Below are positions 22,983 to 30,747 of a stretch of 41,680 nt of DNA, in pieces. The notes under the pieces are model-generated. The model saw only the letters and a program-made list of their open reading frames with translations, did not search any database and was not told where the DNA came from. This DNA comes from an uncultured Acidobacteriaceae bacterium (GTDB taxonomy: Bacteria; Acidobacteriota; Terriglobia; Terriglobales; Acidobacteriaceae). Both the position numbers and the translations under genes were made by a program. Location of the stretch: NCBI GenBank assembly GCA_903828675.1, contig CAIKND010000065.1, forward strand, positions 1 to 41,680. Reading direction: 5' to 3'. Each line of letters opens with the position of its first letter. Positions within the stretch are counted from its first letter, which is position 1.

Positions 22983-24424
22983 TGCAGATTCAGGAACAGG
23001 TAATCGCGGAGATTGCAAAAGAGGTTGTAGCGAGGCTTCGCCTTCAGTTGCAGCAGCCCGCCTACGCCGCCCCGGCGAGTTATGCCGCACCTTCGCGCGA
23101 CGGTGTATTTGCCACCGTGGACGAAGCGGTCGATGCGGCATTCGAGGCGCAGAAGAAGGTCGCGGCCATGAGCTTCGACGATCGCGGCAAGATGATCGAC
23201 ATCATTCGCCGCATCTGCAACGATCGCCGCGAAGAGTTGGGTCGCATGGAGATGGAAGAGACCAAGGTCGGCCGTCTCGATCACAAGATTCTGAAGCTGA
23301 CGAACATGCGCTTTGTGCTTGGGGTTGAAGCCATGCGCAGCGACGCGAAGAGCGGCAGCACCGGCTTGTGCATCATTGAACGCGCGCCATGGGGCGTTAT
23401 CGGCATGATGCTGCCCGTGACGCACTCGGTGCCCACGATGGCCTCGAACGCGATCAATATTCTGGCCGCGGGCAACACTGCTGTTTTTGGGCCGCATCCG
23501 TCGGGCGCAAACGTGGCGCGGTATGCGCTGCAACTGTGGAACCGCGAGATTGAGCGCGAGCTTGGCATTGCCAATGTGCTGACTACTACCGCCGAGTCGA
23601 GCATTGAAGCCGCGGAACAGATTTTCAATCACCCCAAGATCGCTCTGATCTGCGTTACCGGTGGCGCTGCTGTTGCCAAGGCCGCGGCCAAATCGGGCAA
23701 GCGCGTGATTGCGGGCGGTCCCGGCAATCCCCCCGTCGTTGTTGACGAGACGGCCGATCTGGATCGCGCCGCGCGGTGCATTATCGACGGCGCCGCCTTC
23801 GACAATAATTTGCTTTGCATTGGCGAAAAGGAAGTCTTTGTAGTCGCATCGGTTGCCGATGCGTTTATCGCCGCGATGCGCCGCGCCGGTGCGTACCAGT
23901 TGGACCCTTCGGCCATCGAGCGGCTGACCAAGGCCGCGTTCACTTTTGAAGGCGGGGGTGGCGGCTGCGCCCGTGCACACGTAAAGAAAGACCTGGTGGG
24001 CAAGGATGTTGCGGTTCTAGCCGCAGCCGCGGGCGTTCACGTGCCGGCTGACACACAGCTTCTGTTTGGCGAGACTGAAGAGAATCACGCATTTGTAGTT
24101 GAAGAGCAGATGATGCCTTTCATCCCGGTGGTTCGCGTTCGCGATGCCAATGCAGCGATTGCAGCCTCAGTGAAGGCGGAACACGGGTACCGGCACACGG
24201 CCATCATTCACACGCAGAATGTGGAAACCGCAACCCGCATGGCCCGCGCCATGAATACGACACTCTTCATCCATAATGCCGCGTCGCCGGCATCACTCGG
24301 CGTTGGCGGTCCGGGATATTTCAGCCACACCATCGCAACCCCAACCGGCGAAGGCATCACCACGCCGCTCACCTTTACGCGCGAGCGGCAGATGGTTGTC
24401 GGCGGCGCATTGCGGATTATCTAA
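22982..24424 (+). CDS. CoA-acylating aldehyde dehydrogenase (PduP/EutE-like)
   Basis: The 480-residue enzyme should oxidise the organelle's aldehyde with NAD+ and CoA to acyl-CoA, here most likely lactaldehyde to lactyl-CoA. The ALDH fold is complete: N-terminal nucleotide domain (GVIGMMLPVTHSVPTMASNAINILAAGNT), glycine motif VTGGAAVAKAA, and catalytic Cys in DNNLLCIGEKEVFV. Residues 1-22 (IQEQVIAEIAKEVVARLRLQL) form an amphipathic helix followed by an Ala/Pro linker, the usual encapsulation peptide of PduP-type cargo. The gene is sandwiched between pentamer genes with overlapping or near-overlapping codons, tying enzyme and vertex synthesis together. Confidence 0.95.
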   Translation: MQIQEQVIAEIAKEVVARLRLQLQQPAYAAPASYAAPSRDGVFATVDEAVDAAFEAQKKVAAMSFDDRGKMIDIIRRICNDRREELGRMEMEETKVGRLDHKILKLTNMRFVLGVEAMRSDAKSGSTGLCIIERAPWGVIGMMLPVTHSVPTMASNAINILAAGNTAVFGPHPSGANVARYALQLWNREIERELGIANVLTTTAESSIEAAEQIFNHPKIALICVTGGAAVAKAAAKSGKRVIAGGPGNPPVVVDETADLDRAARCIIDGAAFDNNLLCIGEKEVFVVASVADAFIAAMRRAGAYQLDPSAIERLTKAAFTFEGGGGGCARAHVKKDLVGKDVAVLAAAAGVHVPADTQLLFGETEENHAFVVEEQMMPFIPVVRVRDANAAIAASVKAEHGYRHTAIIHTQNVETATRMARAMNTTLFIHNAASPASLGVGGPGYFSHTIATPTGEGITTPLTFTRERQMVVGGALRII

Positions 24425-24426
24425 CC

Positions 24427-24717
24427 ATGTTTCTTGCGCGCATTGAAGGCACGGCAGTTGCGTCAGTCAAACATCCGACACTGGATGGCTGCCGTTTCCT
24501 CGTTGCGCAACGGCTTGAAGCCGACGGCAGCGCCGGAGTGGAGCCAATCGTAATTATTGACTGGCTTGGCGCGGCCCGCGGGGCAACGGTGATTGTCTCG
24601 ACGGACGGAGACATTGCGCGGCTGAAGCTGGGCAATACAACGCCTGCACGCATGGTTGTTGTCGGTATTGTGGATTCGGTGCAGTCGCCGGGATACGCAG
24701 GAGGAGGGATCGCATGA
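24427..24717 (+). CDS. BMC-P pentameric vertex protein 2
   Basis: The 96-residue protein is of the EutN/CcmL family: MFLARIEGTAVASVKHPTLDGCRFLV, IDWLGAARGATVIVSTDG, MVVVGIVDSV. It begins two bases after the aldehyde dehydrogenase stop and overlaps the next gene by 4 bp (ATGA). A nine-residue glycine-rich tail follows the fold. Its sequence differs strongly from vertex proteins 1 and 3, as is usual for aldolase-type loci with three pentamer genes. Confidence 0.92.
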   Translation: MFLARIEGTAVASVKHPTLDGCRFLVAQRLEADGSAGVEPIVIIDWLGAARGATVIVSTDGDIARLKLGNTTPARMVVVGIVDSVQSPGYAGGGIA

Positions 24718-25001
24718 GACTCGGAATTGTTCGCGGTCACCTGGTTCTGAATCCAGCCGTAGAGTCGTATCGCGGCAAGACGCTGGTTGTTCTGGAGCCA
24801 GTGACGATGGAGAATCTGCGCGCGAAGAATGGATTGGGCGGAGGCAAAGCACTGATCGCCATCGATGCGCTGGGCGCGGCAAAAGGTCAGTTGGTTGCGT
24901 TCACGGAAGGCCGTGAAGCCGCCAACCCGTTCTGGCCCGATGCGGTACCGGTAGACGCGTATTGTTCCATGATTGTGGATTCGATCGACGTAGGGCGGTA
25001 G
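24714..25001 (+). CDS. BMC-P pentameric vertex protein 3
   Basis: The 95-residue protein is of the EutN/CcmL family: MRLGIVRGHLVLNPAVESYRGKTLVVLEP, LIAIDALGAAKGQLVAFTEGREA, DAYCSMIVDSIDV. The insertion NPFWPDAVP near residues 76-84 is not in the other two. Its ATG overlaps the stop of vertex protein 2, so translation is coupled. A 55-bp gap with a possible promoter separates it from the aldolase gene. Confidence 0.92.
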   Translation: MRLGIVRGHLVLNPAVESYRGKTLVVLEPVTMENLRAKNGLGGGKALIAIDALGAAKGQLVAFTEGREAANPFWPDAVPVDAYCSMIVDSIDVGR

Positions 25002-25008
25002 ACAGTTT

Positions 25009-25037
25009 TTGAAAACGCAGCAGAAAGTCTTCATAAA
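25009..25037 (+). promoter_or_regulatory. Possible internal promoter before aldolase gene
   Basis: TTGAAA (25009-25014), 17 bp, CATAAA (25032-25037) resembles a sigma-70 promoter within the 55-bp gap before the aldolase GTG at 25057. Transcription would start near 25044. It would allow the aldolase and perhaps the regulator gene to be made without the shell genes. Hexamers match consensus at 5 and 4 of 6 positions. Confidence 0.35.
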
Positions 25038-25056
25038 AAGGATCTGAGGTGCGGAA

Positions 25057-26175
25057 GTGAACAACGAAGAGAAGAGCATCGATATTTCCAGCCGCAAGGT
25101 TGTTGCGTTGCGCGATGTGCAGGATGCCGTAACCGCGGGCGTAACCAGCCTGCTGATCGCCGAGAACTGCGTTATCACGCCATCGGCACGCGACTTTCTG
25201 CAGCAGCGCAATATTTCCACGGTGACGTGCGGCAAGGAAAAGCAAGCGCCCGAGGCCCCCGGAGCTTATGGAAGCGCCGCGCCGGCCGTAAGCGTGCAGG
25301 CCGCGGCCTCCGCTGGCCGCCCCGCGCCCAATCCGCGCCTGTTTACCACGCCGGAAGCCGAAGCGGTGAAGAAGGAAATCTGCGCTGTGGGCCGCAAGCT
25401 CTGGATGCGCCAGTTTGTCGACGGCAACGGCGGTAATATCTCCTATCGCATTGGCCCCAACGAAGTGATCTGCACGCCGACGCTGGTGAGCAAATTCGAT
25501 CTGGTGCCGGAAGACCTGAGCATGGTGGACCTGGAAGGCAATCAGATTGCGGGCACCAAGCCACGGACTAGCGAAATCTTCCTGCATCTCGAAATTTACA
25601 AGGCGGTGCCGGAGGCAAAGTCGTGCGTGCACTGCCATCCGCCACATGCAACAGCGTACGCGATTACCGGCAAGGTTCCGCCGAACAACATCATCCCTGA
25701 GTTCGAAGTCTTTGTCGGCAAGGTTGCGATTTCGCCCTACAAGACGCCGGGCACCGCGGAGTTCGCACAGACGGTTTTACCTTTCGTGAAGAACCACAAC
25801 ACTGTGCTCTTGGCCAATCATGGCATCATCTGCTGGGGCGATACGGTAACCCACGCCGAATGGTACGCCGAAGTGCTTGAGACTTACTGCTGGACGCTGA
25901 TGCTGGCCTCGCAACTTGGCGTTCCCATCTCCCAGATTTCGCATCAGAACGCCGATGACCTGCTGGCCATCAAGAAGAAGCTTGGCCTGCCGGACAGCCG
26001 CTTTGATACATCCCGGATGAAGGAGTGCCAACTGGCCGATCTTGAGGTTCCCAATTCGATTGCGCTTGCTCCGACGCCATGCGACGGCTACACGGGCAAG
26101 TCTGCCGAATCGGATATCGATACGCTGGTCAAGTCTGTCACCGATGCGGTGATGGCAGCGATCGGTTCCAGGTAA
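25057..26175 (+). CDS. Class II aldolase with BMC targeting extensions
   Basis: The catalytic core (about residues 105-320 of 372) is a zinc class II aldolase of the fuculose/rhamnulose-phosphate type, expected to split a deoxy-ketose 1-phosphate into dihydroxyacetone phosphate and lactaldehyde. Zinc ligands are the histidines of HCHPPHA and the His of LLANHGI; the catalytic Glu is probably that of PRTSEIFLHLE. Before the core lies a small domain (about 12-58, including ITPSARDFLQQRNI) similar to pieces in other BMC proteins, then an Ala/Pro linker (about 66-100). The C-terminal helix SDIDTLVKSVTDAVMAAI looks like an encapsulation peptide. The start is GTG with GAGGTG upstream. It defines the substrate class of the locus. 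Confidence 0.9.
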   Translation: MNNEEKSIDISSRKVVALRDVQDAVTAGVTSLLIAENCVITPSARDFLQQRNISTVTCGKEKQAPEAPGAYGSAAPAVSVQAAASAGRPAPNPRLFTTPEAEAVKKEICAVGRKLWMRQFVDGNGGNISYRIGPNEVICTPTLVSKFDLVPEDLSMVDLEGNQIAGTKPRTSEIFLHLEIYKAVPEAKSCVHCHPPHATAYAITGKVPPNNIIPEFEVFVGKVAISPYKTPGTAEFAQTVLPFVKNHNTVLLANHGIICWGDTVTHAEWYAEVLETYCWTLMLASQLGVPISQISHQNADDLLAIKKKLGLPDSRFDTSRMKECQLADLEVPNSIALAPTPCDGYTGKSAESDIDTLVKSVTDAVMAAIGSR

Positions 26176-26248
26176 GTCACTTCGACTTGAAAGTCTGTGG
26201 CGCTACTTGTTGCAGGCCAACGCATTTTCACTGGTACAGAAGTAGGTT

Positions 26249-26285
26249 GCCCCATCCTCATCGCGCATTTTGAGGTGAGGATGGG
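26249..26285 (-). repeat. Hairpin repeat, copy C (reverse orientation)
   Basis: GCCCCATCC on the plus strand is the reverse of the GGATGGGGC end seen in copies A and B. The arms CCTCATC (26256-26262) and GGTGAGG (26274-26280) pair with one G-U wobble, and ATGGG closes the other end. It lies between the aldolase and the DeoR-type gene, in the opposite orientation to the other copies. Confidence 0.6.
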
Positions 26286-26302
26286 AAGCAAGCTGACCAA
26301 CG

Positions 26303-27061
26303 ATGAAAGCTGCTGAACGGCAACTTAGAATTCGCCAGATGTTCGAGTCGCGGGACTTCCTTGATCTGGAGACCCTTTGCCGCGAGTTGGATGCATCGGA
26401 GTCCAGCGTTCGCCGCGATCTCGATATTCTCGAACAGGAAAAGATTCTGCGCCGCGTCTACGGTGGCGCGGTCTCACTGCAGGCTCCGCCCAGCCGCGCG
26501 TTTGACTACGCTGTCGAGAGTGTGCGCCTGAGCGATGAAAAGGATCGGATCGGACGCCTCGCTGCCGGACTGATCGAAGACGGCCAGACGGTGATTCTGG
26601 ATGGCGGCTCGACAGTGGCCGCCGTGGCCCGGGAACTTGCCACAAAATCCCTGCACATCGTGACCAATTCCCTGCCCATCGCCGAGGGCCTGGAAGCGCT
26701 GCGCAACATCGAGTTGACCCTGACGGGCGGGTATCTCGATCCGCGGCATCGCGTGATGCTTGGACCTTTCTGCGAGCAGATGCTTGGGGCCATTCGCGCC
26801 GACACCCTCATCATGGGAATCGGCAGCATTACGGAAGCTGGATTCAGCAATAACAACACGCTTGTGGTGGGCTCGGAACAGAAGATGATCGAGGTCGCCG
26901 GCAAGGTGATTATCGTTGCGGACCACACCAAGTTCGGACGCGGCGGAATGATCCCTGTCGCCCCGCTGAGCGCCGTTCATACCGTTGTCTCCGACAAGGA
27001 CCTGGCGCCTGAGTATATCGATCTGCTCCGCACCAATGGCATCGAGGTACTGCTGGCCTGA
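26303..27061 (+). CDS. DeoR/GlpR-family transcription regulator
   Basis: The 252-residue protein has an N-terminal DeoR winged helix-turn-helix (about 1-58: RQLRIRQMFESRDFLDLETLCRELDASESSVRRDLDILEQ) and a C-terminal sugar-phosphate sensing domain (GQTVILDGGSTVAAVAREL, IMGIGSITEAGF, ADHTKFGRGG). DeoR members usually repress sugar genes until a sugar phosphate binds, which fits the aldolase substrate. It is the last gene of the BMC cluster and the likely regulator of the divergent promoter at 19619-19673. The nearby ribosome binding site is weak. Confidence 0.92.
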   Translation: MKAAERQLRIRQMFESRDFLDLETLCRELDASESSVRRDLDILEQEKILRRVYGGAVSLQAPPSRAFDYAVESVRLSDEKDRIGRLAAGLIEDGQTVILDGGSTVAAVARELATKSLHIVTNSLPIAEGLEALRNIELTLTGGYLDPRHRVMLGPFCEQMLGAIRADTLIMGIGSITEAGFSNNNTLVVGSEQKMIEVAGKVIIVADHTKFGRGGMIPVAPLSAVHTVVSDKDLAPEYIDLLRTNGIEVLLA

Positions 27062-27146
27062 GGTCCTACTCGAGGCGCATCGCTCCTGCCGAAATCATTT
27101 CTGAGAGAATGAATATGCCGATGAACGCTTCGGCCAGGGAGACACG

Positions 27147-27791
27147 ATGCGGATTGATGAGCATGACGTTCTCATCGTCACCGATGTTCAAAACGATTTC
27201 TGCCCCGGCGGCGCGCTTGCCGTTGCCGATGGAGACGCGGTAATCGACTCTATCCACCGGGTTGCTCCGCACTTTGAGCACATCGTACTTACGCAGGACT
27301 GGCATCCCGCGCACCACACGTCGTTCGCTTCCGCGCATCCCGGCAAGCAACCCTTCGAGCAGATCGAATTGAGTTACGGCACGCAGACTCTGTGGCCCGA
27401 GCACTGCATTCAGGAAAGTAAAGGCGCCGAGTTTCGTGCGGCGCTGCACTTGCCCCAGGCCGAGCTTATTTTGCGCAAGGGATTCGATCCGCAGATCGAC
27501 TCCTATTCTGCATTCTTCGAAAACGACCGCATTACGCCGACCGGCCTTTCCGGCTATCTGCACGAGCGCAAACTGACACGGGTGTTCCTGACCGGGCTCG
27601 CCTATGACTTCTGTGTTGGCTACTCCGCTCTGGACGCACGGAGACTCGGGTTGCCGGCATTCGTACTTCGCGATGCATGCCGCGCCATCAACTTGAATGG
27701 CTCAATCGCCAGAATGGAAGCCAACTTTGCCAAGGCCGGCGTCACAGTGATCGAAGTCGGAGCGCTTTCCGGTCGAGGCTCTGCAACGTAG
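27147..27791 (+). CDS. pncA: Nicotinamidase PncA
   Basis: The 214-residue cysteine hydrolase turns nicotinamide into nicotinate for NAD+ salvage. The triad is D13 (VTDVQNDFCPGG), a Lys in ILRKGFDPQIDSYSAF and the Cys in YDFCVGYSA. Metal ligands are D51, H53 and H57 in DWHPAHHTSF. The start has GGGAGA upstream. It follows the BMC regulator by 85 bp in the same direction, but a link to the organelle is not implied beyond general NAD supply. Confidence 0.93.
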   Translation: MRIDEHDVLIVTDVQNDFCPGGALAVADGDAVIDSIHRVAPHFEHIVLTQDWHPAHHTSFASAHPGKQPFEQIELSYGTQTLWPEHCIQESKGAEFRAALHLPQAELILRKGFDPQIDSYSAFFENDRITPTGLSGYLHERKLTRVFLTGLAYDFCVGYSALDARRLGLPAFVLRDACRAINLNGSIARMEANFAKAGVTVIEVGALSGRGSAT

Positions 27792-27832
27792 AATCGCAAC
27801 AGGCTCGGCGGGCTGTTTCCGCTTCCTCTATC

Positions 27833-28099
27833 ATGTCGCGTAACCTCTACATTTTGTCTGCCTCGCTGCTGCTGTTCGCGCTGGTCTCGGCGGGGATGTC
27901 GCTGGTGCCTTCCAGCTTTCAGCCGGGGCTGCCGGCGAATGGGTCGCTATGGCGTACCGTCGCTTTGTTTCTGGTGCTGTTTGCGTTGTTTTCAGCGCTG
28001 ATCGGCGTGATGAGCCATCTTTTTGAGCAGGTTGACCGGCGTAGCGAAGAGGCGCGGAAGGACGCGCGGCGGAAGAGGCGCGGGGGCCAAAATCCGTAA
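27833..28099 (+). CDS. Small two-helix membrane protein
   Basis: The 88-residue protein has two hydrophobic helices (about 5-27 and 40-64) and a basic, charged C-terminal tail (QVDRRSEEARKDARRKRRGG) expected in the cytoplasm. I recognise no family. No ribosome binding site is clear. It is placed between pncA and queD, 41 bp after pncA, and may be co-transcribed with them. The start at 27833 is the first ATG in a frame that also opens upstream inside pncA. Confidence 0.6.
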   Translation: MSRNLYILSASLLLFALVSAGMSLVPSSFQPGLPANGSLWRTVALFLVLFALFSALIGVMSHLFEQVDRRSEEARKDARRKRRGGQNP

Positions 28100-28162
28100 G
28101 GCGCGCCATCCCGGTAAAATGGGATGAGGGATTCTTTCCCGCACAGGATCGAGCAAACGCCG

Positions 28163-28540
28163 ATGTATGAAGTCACAGTGGAGGCTGGATTCTCCTCCGG
28201 CCACTACCTACGCAATTACCGGGGCAAGTGCGAAAACCCGCACGGGCACAACTATAAAGTCCGCGTCACCCTGGCCGGGGCTGCGCTGGACGACTCCGGC
28301 TTGCTGCTCGACTTCAAGCTGCTGAAGCAGGTGATGCGTCCGGTGATCGACCGCATCGACCACCAGATGCTGAACGACCTGGAACCCTTTATCGAGCTCA
28401 ACCCTTCAGCCGAGAATATCGCCAAGTATTTCTACGACCAGACCAGCGACCAACTGGCGCTGATGACGGCCGGCCGCGTCCGCATCAAGGATTGCACAAT
28501 CTGGGAGACCGACACGACCACGGCGACTTACTACGAGTAG
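28163..28540 (+). CDS. queD: 6-carboxytetrahydropterin synthase QueD
   Basis: The 125-residue protein is of the PTPS/QueD family (tunnelling fold). Zinc-binding histidines are in FSSGHYL and HGHNY, with the catalytic Cys in KCENPHGH, and the later IDHQMLND and ETDTTTATYY segments supply the second-shell His and Glu. QueD makes 6-carboxy-5,6,7,8-tetrahydropterin from dihydroneopterin triphosphate in queuosine synthesis. No other queuosine gene is in the window, so a pterin role cannot be ruled out. The ATG at 28163 fits the family start (MYEVTVEAGFSS). Confidence 0.88.
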   Translation: MYEVTVEAGFSSGHYLRNYRGKCENPHGHNYKVRVTLAGAALDDSGLLLDFKLLKQVMRPVIDRIDHQMLNDLEPFIELNPSAENIAKYFYDQTSDQLALMTAGRVRIKDCTIWETDTTTATYYE

Positions 28541-28583
28541 CGGCACGGCTTTCTGCTACGTTGCCCCGGCTCTACGGCTTCAG

Positions 28584-28728
28584 AGGCTGCGGAAAAGGCC
28601 TGATTTCGAGGGGGAAGTTTGAAAAGCATCCTTCGGGGGCTAAATCCATATTTATTTTCAACGACTTGTGGCGCGGCTGAAGCCGCGCCCTTTCAAAACA
28701 ACGCCTGATATGAGTTTTTTCGCAGCCT
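28584..28728. repeat. Interspersed element with imperfect terminal inverted repeats
   Basis: AGGCTGCGGAAAA (28584-28596) and TTTTTTCGCAGCCT (28715-28728) are near-perfect inverted ends of a 145-bp stretch without genes. Inside lies a perfect 9-bp hairpin GGCGCGGCT-GA-AGCCGCGCC (28670-28689). The layout resembles a miniature inverted-repeat element or large REP-like unit. It fills the space between the convergent queD gene and the gene at 28731, so it may also serve as terminator. Confidence 0.55.
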
Positions 28729-28730
28729 GT

Positions 28731-29381
28731 TCAGTCCATGCGGCTCGACCTTGACTGCAGGTACTTGTCGAAGGGAATCTCGAAGTAGAACAGTTCCTTG
28801 CCGTCGGCGTCGCGAAGCTTGTGCAAGTGAAGCTTGGCACCCTTGAGCGGGTGGTCCAGCTCGCCTACGTCATAGAACAGGAAGCCCGCACGGGTGGTAT
28901 GGGGTTCCACCACCAGCGCACCGTACTCGAAGGTGTCAAAATCCTGCTCGATTTCCTTGTTGCTGGCTTTGGGCTTCAGCTTGATGGAGGGTAACGGCCC
29001 AGGCAGCGGAATTTTCTTCCCCTCGCGCTCCTTGCGGGTCATGAGCCGCTCCACATCTTCCGGCTCGGCGGCCTGGATGCGGTCGCCGGACGCGGTCTGG
29101 AACAGGATTCGCGCATCCCGCAGTGAGATTGGCTTGTCCCCCTGGTTGGTGACAATGAGCCGGATTGGCATGACGCCGTGGCTGAGGTAATCGACGCGGA
29201 AGATCGCCTCTTTTTCCTTTGTATCGTAGGGTTCGACGGCGATGGCCACCTTCTCGTCGGCATGAACCTCGACGGCGGGATAGGTGGTGGCCGGCTGCAC
29301 GGCAGGCGATGTGTGGTCGGTTGCCACGGCTGGCAGAGCCATCCAAAACAGGAGAGGCGGAATTGCCCACAAAACCTTCAT
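28731..29381 (-). CDS. Exported hypothetical protein
   Basis: The roughly 216-residue product has a signal peptide (KVLWAIPPLLFWMALPAVATD) and a single beta-rich domain with repeated segments such as DYLSHGVMPIRLIVTNQGDKP and FEYGALVVEPHTTRAGFLFYD, typical of Ig-like or DUF4352-type domains. I recognise no named family. The ATG at 29381 is chosen since it starts the signal peptide; 29399 is an alternative. It is transcribed away from waaA and converges with queD across the inverted-repeat element. Confidence 0.65.
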   Translation of the reverse strand: MKVLWAIPPLLFWMALPAVATDHTSPAVQPATTYPAVEVHADEKVAIAVEPYDTKEKEAIFRVDYLSHGVMPIRLIVTNQGDKPISLRDARILFQTASGDRIQAAEPEDVERLMTRKEREGKKIPLPGPLPSIKLKPKASNKEIEQDFDTFEYGALVVEPHTTRAGFLFYDVGELDHPLKGAKLHLHKLRDADGKELFYFEIPFDKYLQSRSSRMD

Positions 29382-29436
29382 CGTGCTCGACTGTATCATT
29401 TGAGGGTTAGACCGGGAGACGAAAGTTCCGTCACGC

Positions 29437-30747
29437 ATGATTCTATTTCTCTACAACCTCGCCCTGCTCGTGGGTCTCGTAGCCAGTGCTCCCTGGTGGC
29501 TTTGGAAGATGGCAACCACTCACAAGTACCGCGAGGGCATGGGCGAGAGGCTGGGCCGGGTGCGTTTTCTCGAAGGTCAGGGCGGAAGACCCCTGATCTG
29601 GCTCCATGCCGTTTCCGTGGGCGAGGTGCTGGCGGTTTCACGACTCGTGAAAACCCTGGATGCCCTGCTGCCTGACTACTTCATTGCTATCTCCACCACC
29701 ACCCGCACCGGGCAGGATCTGGCGCGCGAGCGTTTTGGCGACGGCCGGGTTTTCTACTGCCCTCTGGACGTGCCCTGGGCGGCAAGGGCCTATCTGAACG
29801 CGCTCCAGCCGCGCCTATTGATCCTGGCCGAGACCGAATTCTGGCCGAACCTGCTGAGCGGCTGCTTCCGCCGCCAGATTCCGGTGGCCGTGGTCAATGC
29901 CCGTATCTCCGACCGCTCCTGGCCCCGCTACCGGATGCTGCGGCGTCTCTGGAACCCTTTTCTTGGGCGGGTGAGCCGCGTGCTGGCCCAGAGCGAGACC
30001 GACGCCGAACGTCTAAGGGCCATTGGCTGCCGGCCTGACCGCGTCTCGGTTTCCGGCAATCTCAAATTCGATGTTCGGGCTGCGGAGGAAGCTGAGGCTA
30101 CCCGCCAGCTCAAGACAATTGCCCCGCGCCCGCGATTTCTAGTTGCAGGGAGCACGCTCGAGGGTGAAGAGGCTGCGCTCATCGCAGCCAATATCTCCTT
30201 GATTGGCGCAAATCCACTCCTGATCAAAATCATTGCCCCGCGTCATCCGGAACGTTTTGAAGCAGTCGCGGCAATGCTCAATGCTTCCGGTGTTCGCTGG
30301 TTGCGGCGGTCAGATTGGAAGGAGAAGCCCATCGACTCGCTGCCTCGGCTTCGCGGAGGTGAGTATGTTCTCCTCGATACAATCGGCGAACTCGCGTCGG
30401 TCTATTCCCTCGCCACCATCGCTTTTGTCGGCGGAAGCCTCGTACCAGCCGGGGGGCATAACCCACTTGAACCGGCGCAGTTTGCGGTGCCGATTGTCAT
30501 GGGTCCCCACTATGCCAACTTCCGCGCCATTACCGAGAGCCTGATCGCCAATGATGCGATCCAGATCGCCAACAAGGAAGATTTCACAAAGGTCCTGGTC
30601 GATTTGCTGTCTGAGCGCAATCGGGCGTCTGAAATGGGCCGCCGCGCCAAAGAAGTTTTCGACCGCGAGGCCGGCGCCACCGACCGCTGCGTCGCCGCTA
30701 TCGTCACGCTCCTCCCACCCACCGCAATCGAGGATCTAACCGCATGA
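29437..30747 (+). CDS. waaA: Kdo transferase WaaA
   Basis: The 436-residue GT-B enzyme adds 3-deoxy-D-manno-octulosonate from CMP-Kdo to the lipid A precursor at the inner membrane. An N-terminal helix (about 1-24) anchors it. The catalytic Glu is in HAVSVGEV; ETEFWPNLL and NARISDRS are strongly conserved; the C-terminal half has AGSTLEGEE, GGSLVPAGGHNPLEPA and the CMP-Kdo site. It overlaps lpxK by 4 bp (ATGA), a common LPS pair. It shows the organism makes Kdo-containing LPS. Confidence 0.95.
   Translation: MILFLYNLALLVGLVASAPWWLWKMATTHKYREGMGERLGRVRFLEGQGGRPLIWLHAVSVGEVLAVSRLVKTLDALLPDYFIAISTTTRTGQDLARERFGDGRVFYCPLDVPWAARAYLNALQPRLLILAETEFWPNLLSGCFRRQIPVAVVNARISDRSWPRYRMLRRLWNPFLGRVSRVLAQSETDAERLRAIGCRPDRVSVSGNLKFDVRAAEEAEATRQLKTIAPRPRFLVAGSTLEGEEAALIAANISLIGANPLLIKIIAPRHPERFEAVAAMLNASGVRWLRRSDWKEKPIDSLPRLRGGEYVLLDTIGELASVYSLATIAFVGGSLVPAGGHNPLEPAQFAVPIVMGPHYANFRAITESLIANDAIQIANKEDFTKVLVDLLSERNRASEMGRRAKEVFDREAGATDRCVAAIVTLLPPTAIEDLTA

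Noticed and set aside
22796..23980. Minus-strand open frame of 394 codons opposite the aldehyde dehydrogenase
   Set aside because: The aldehyde dehydrogenase is certain from its motifs; the antisense frame also crosses into a pentamer gene.
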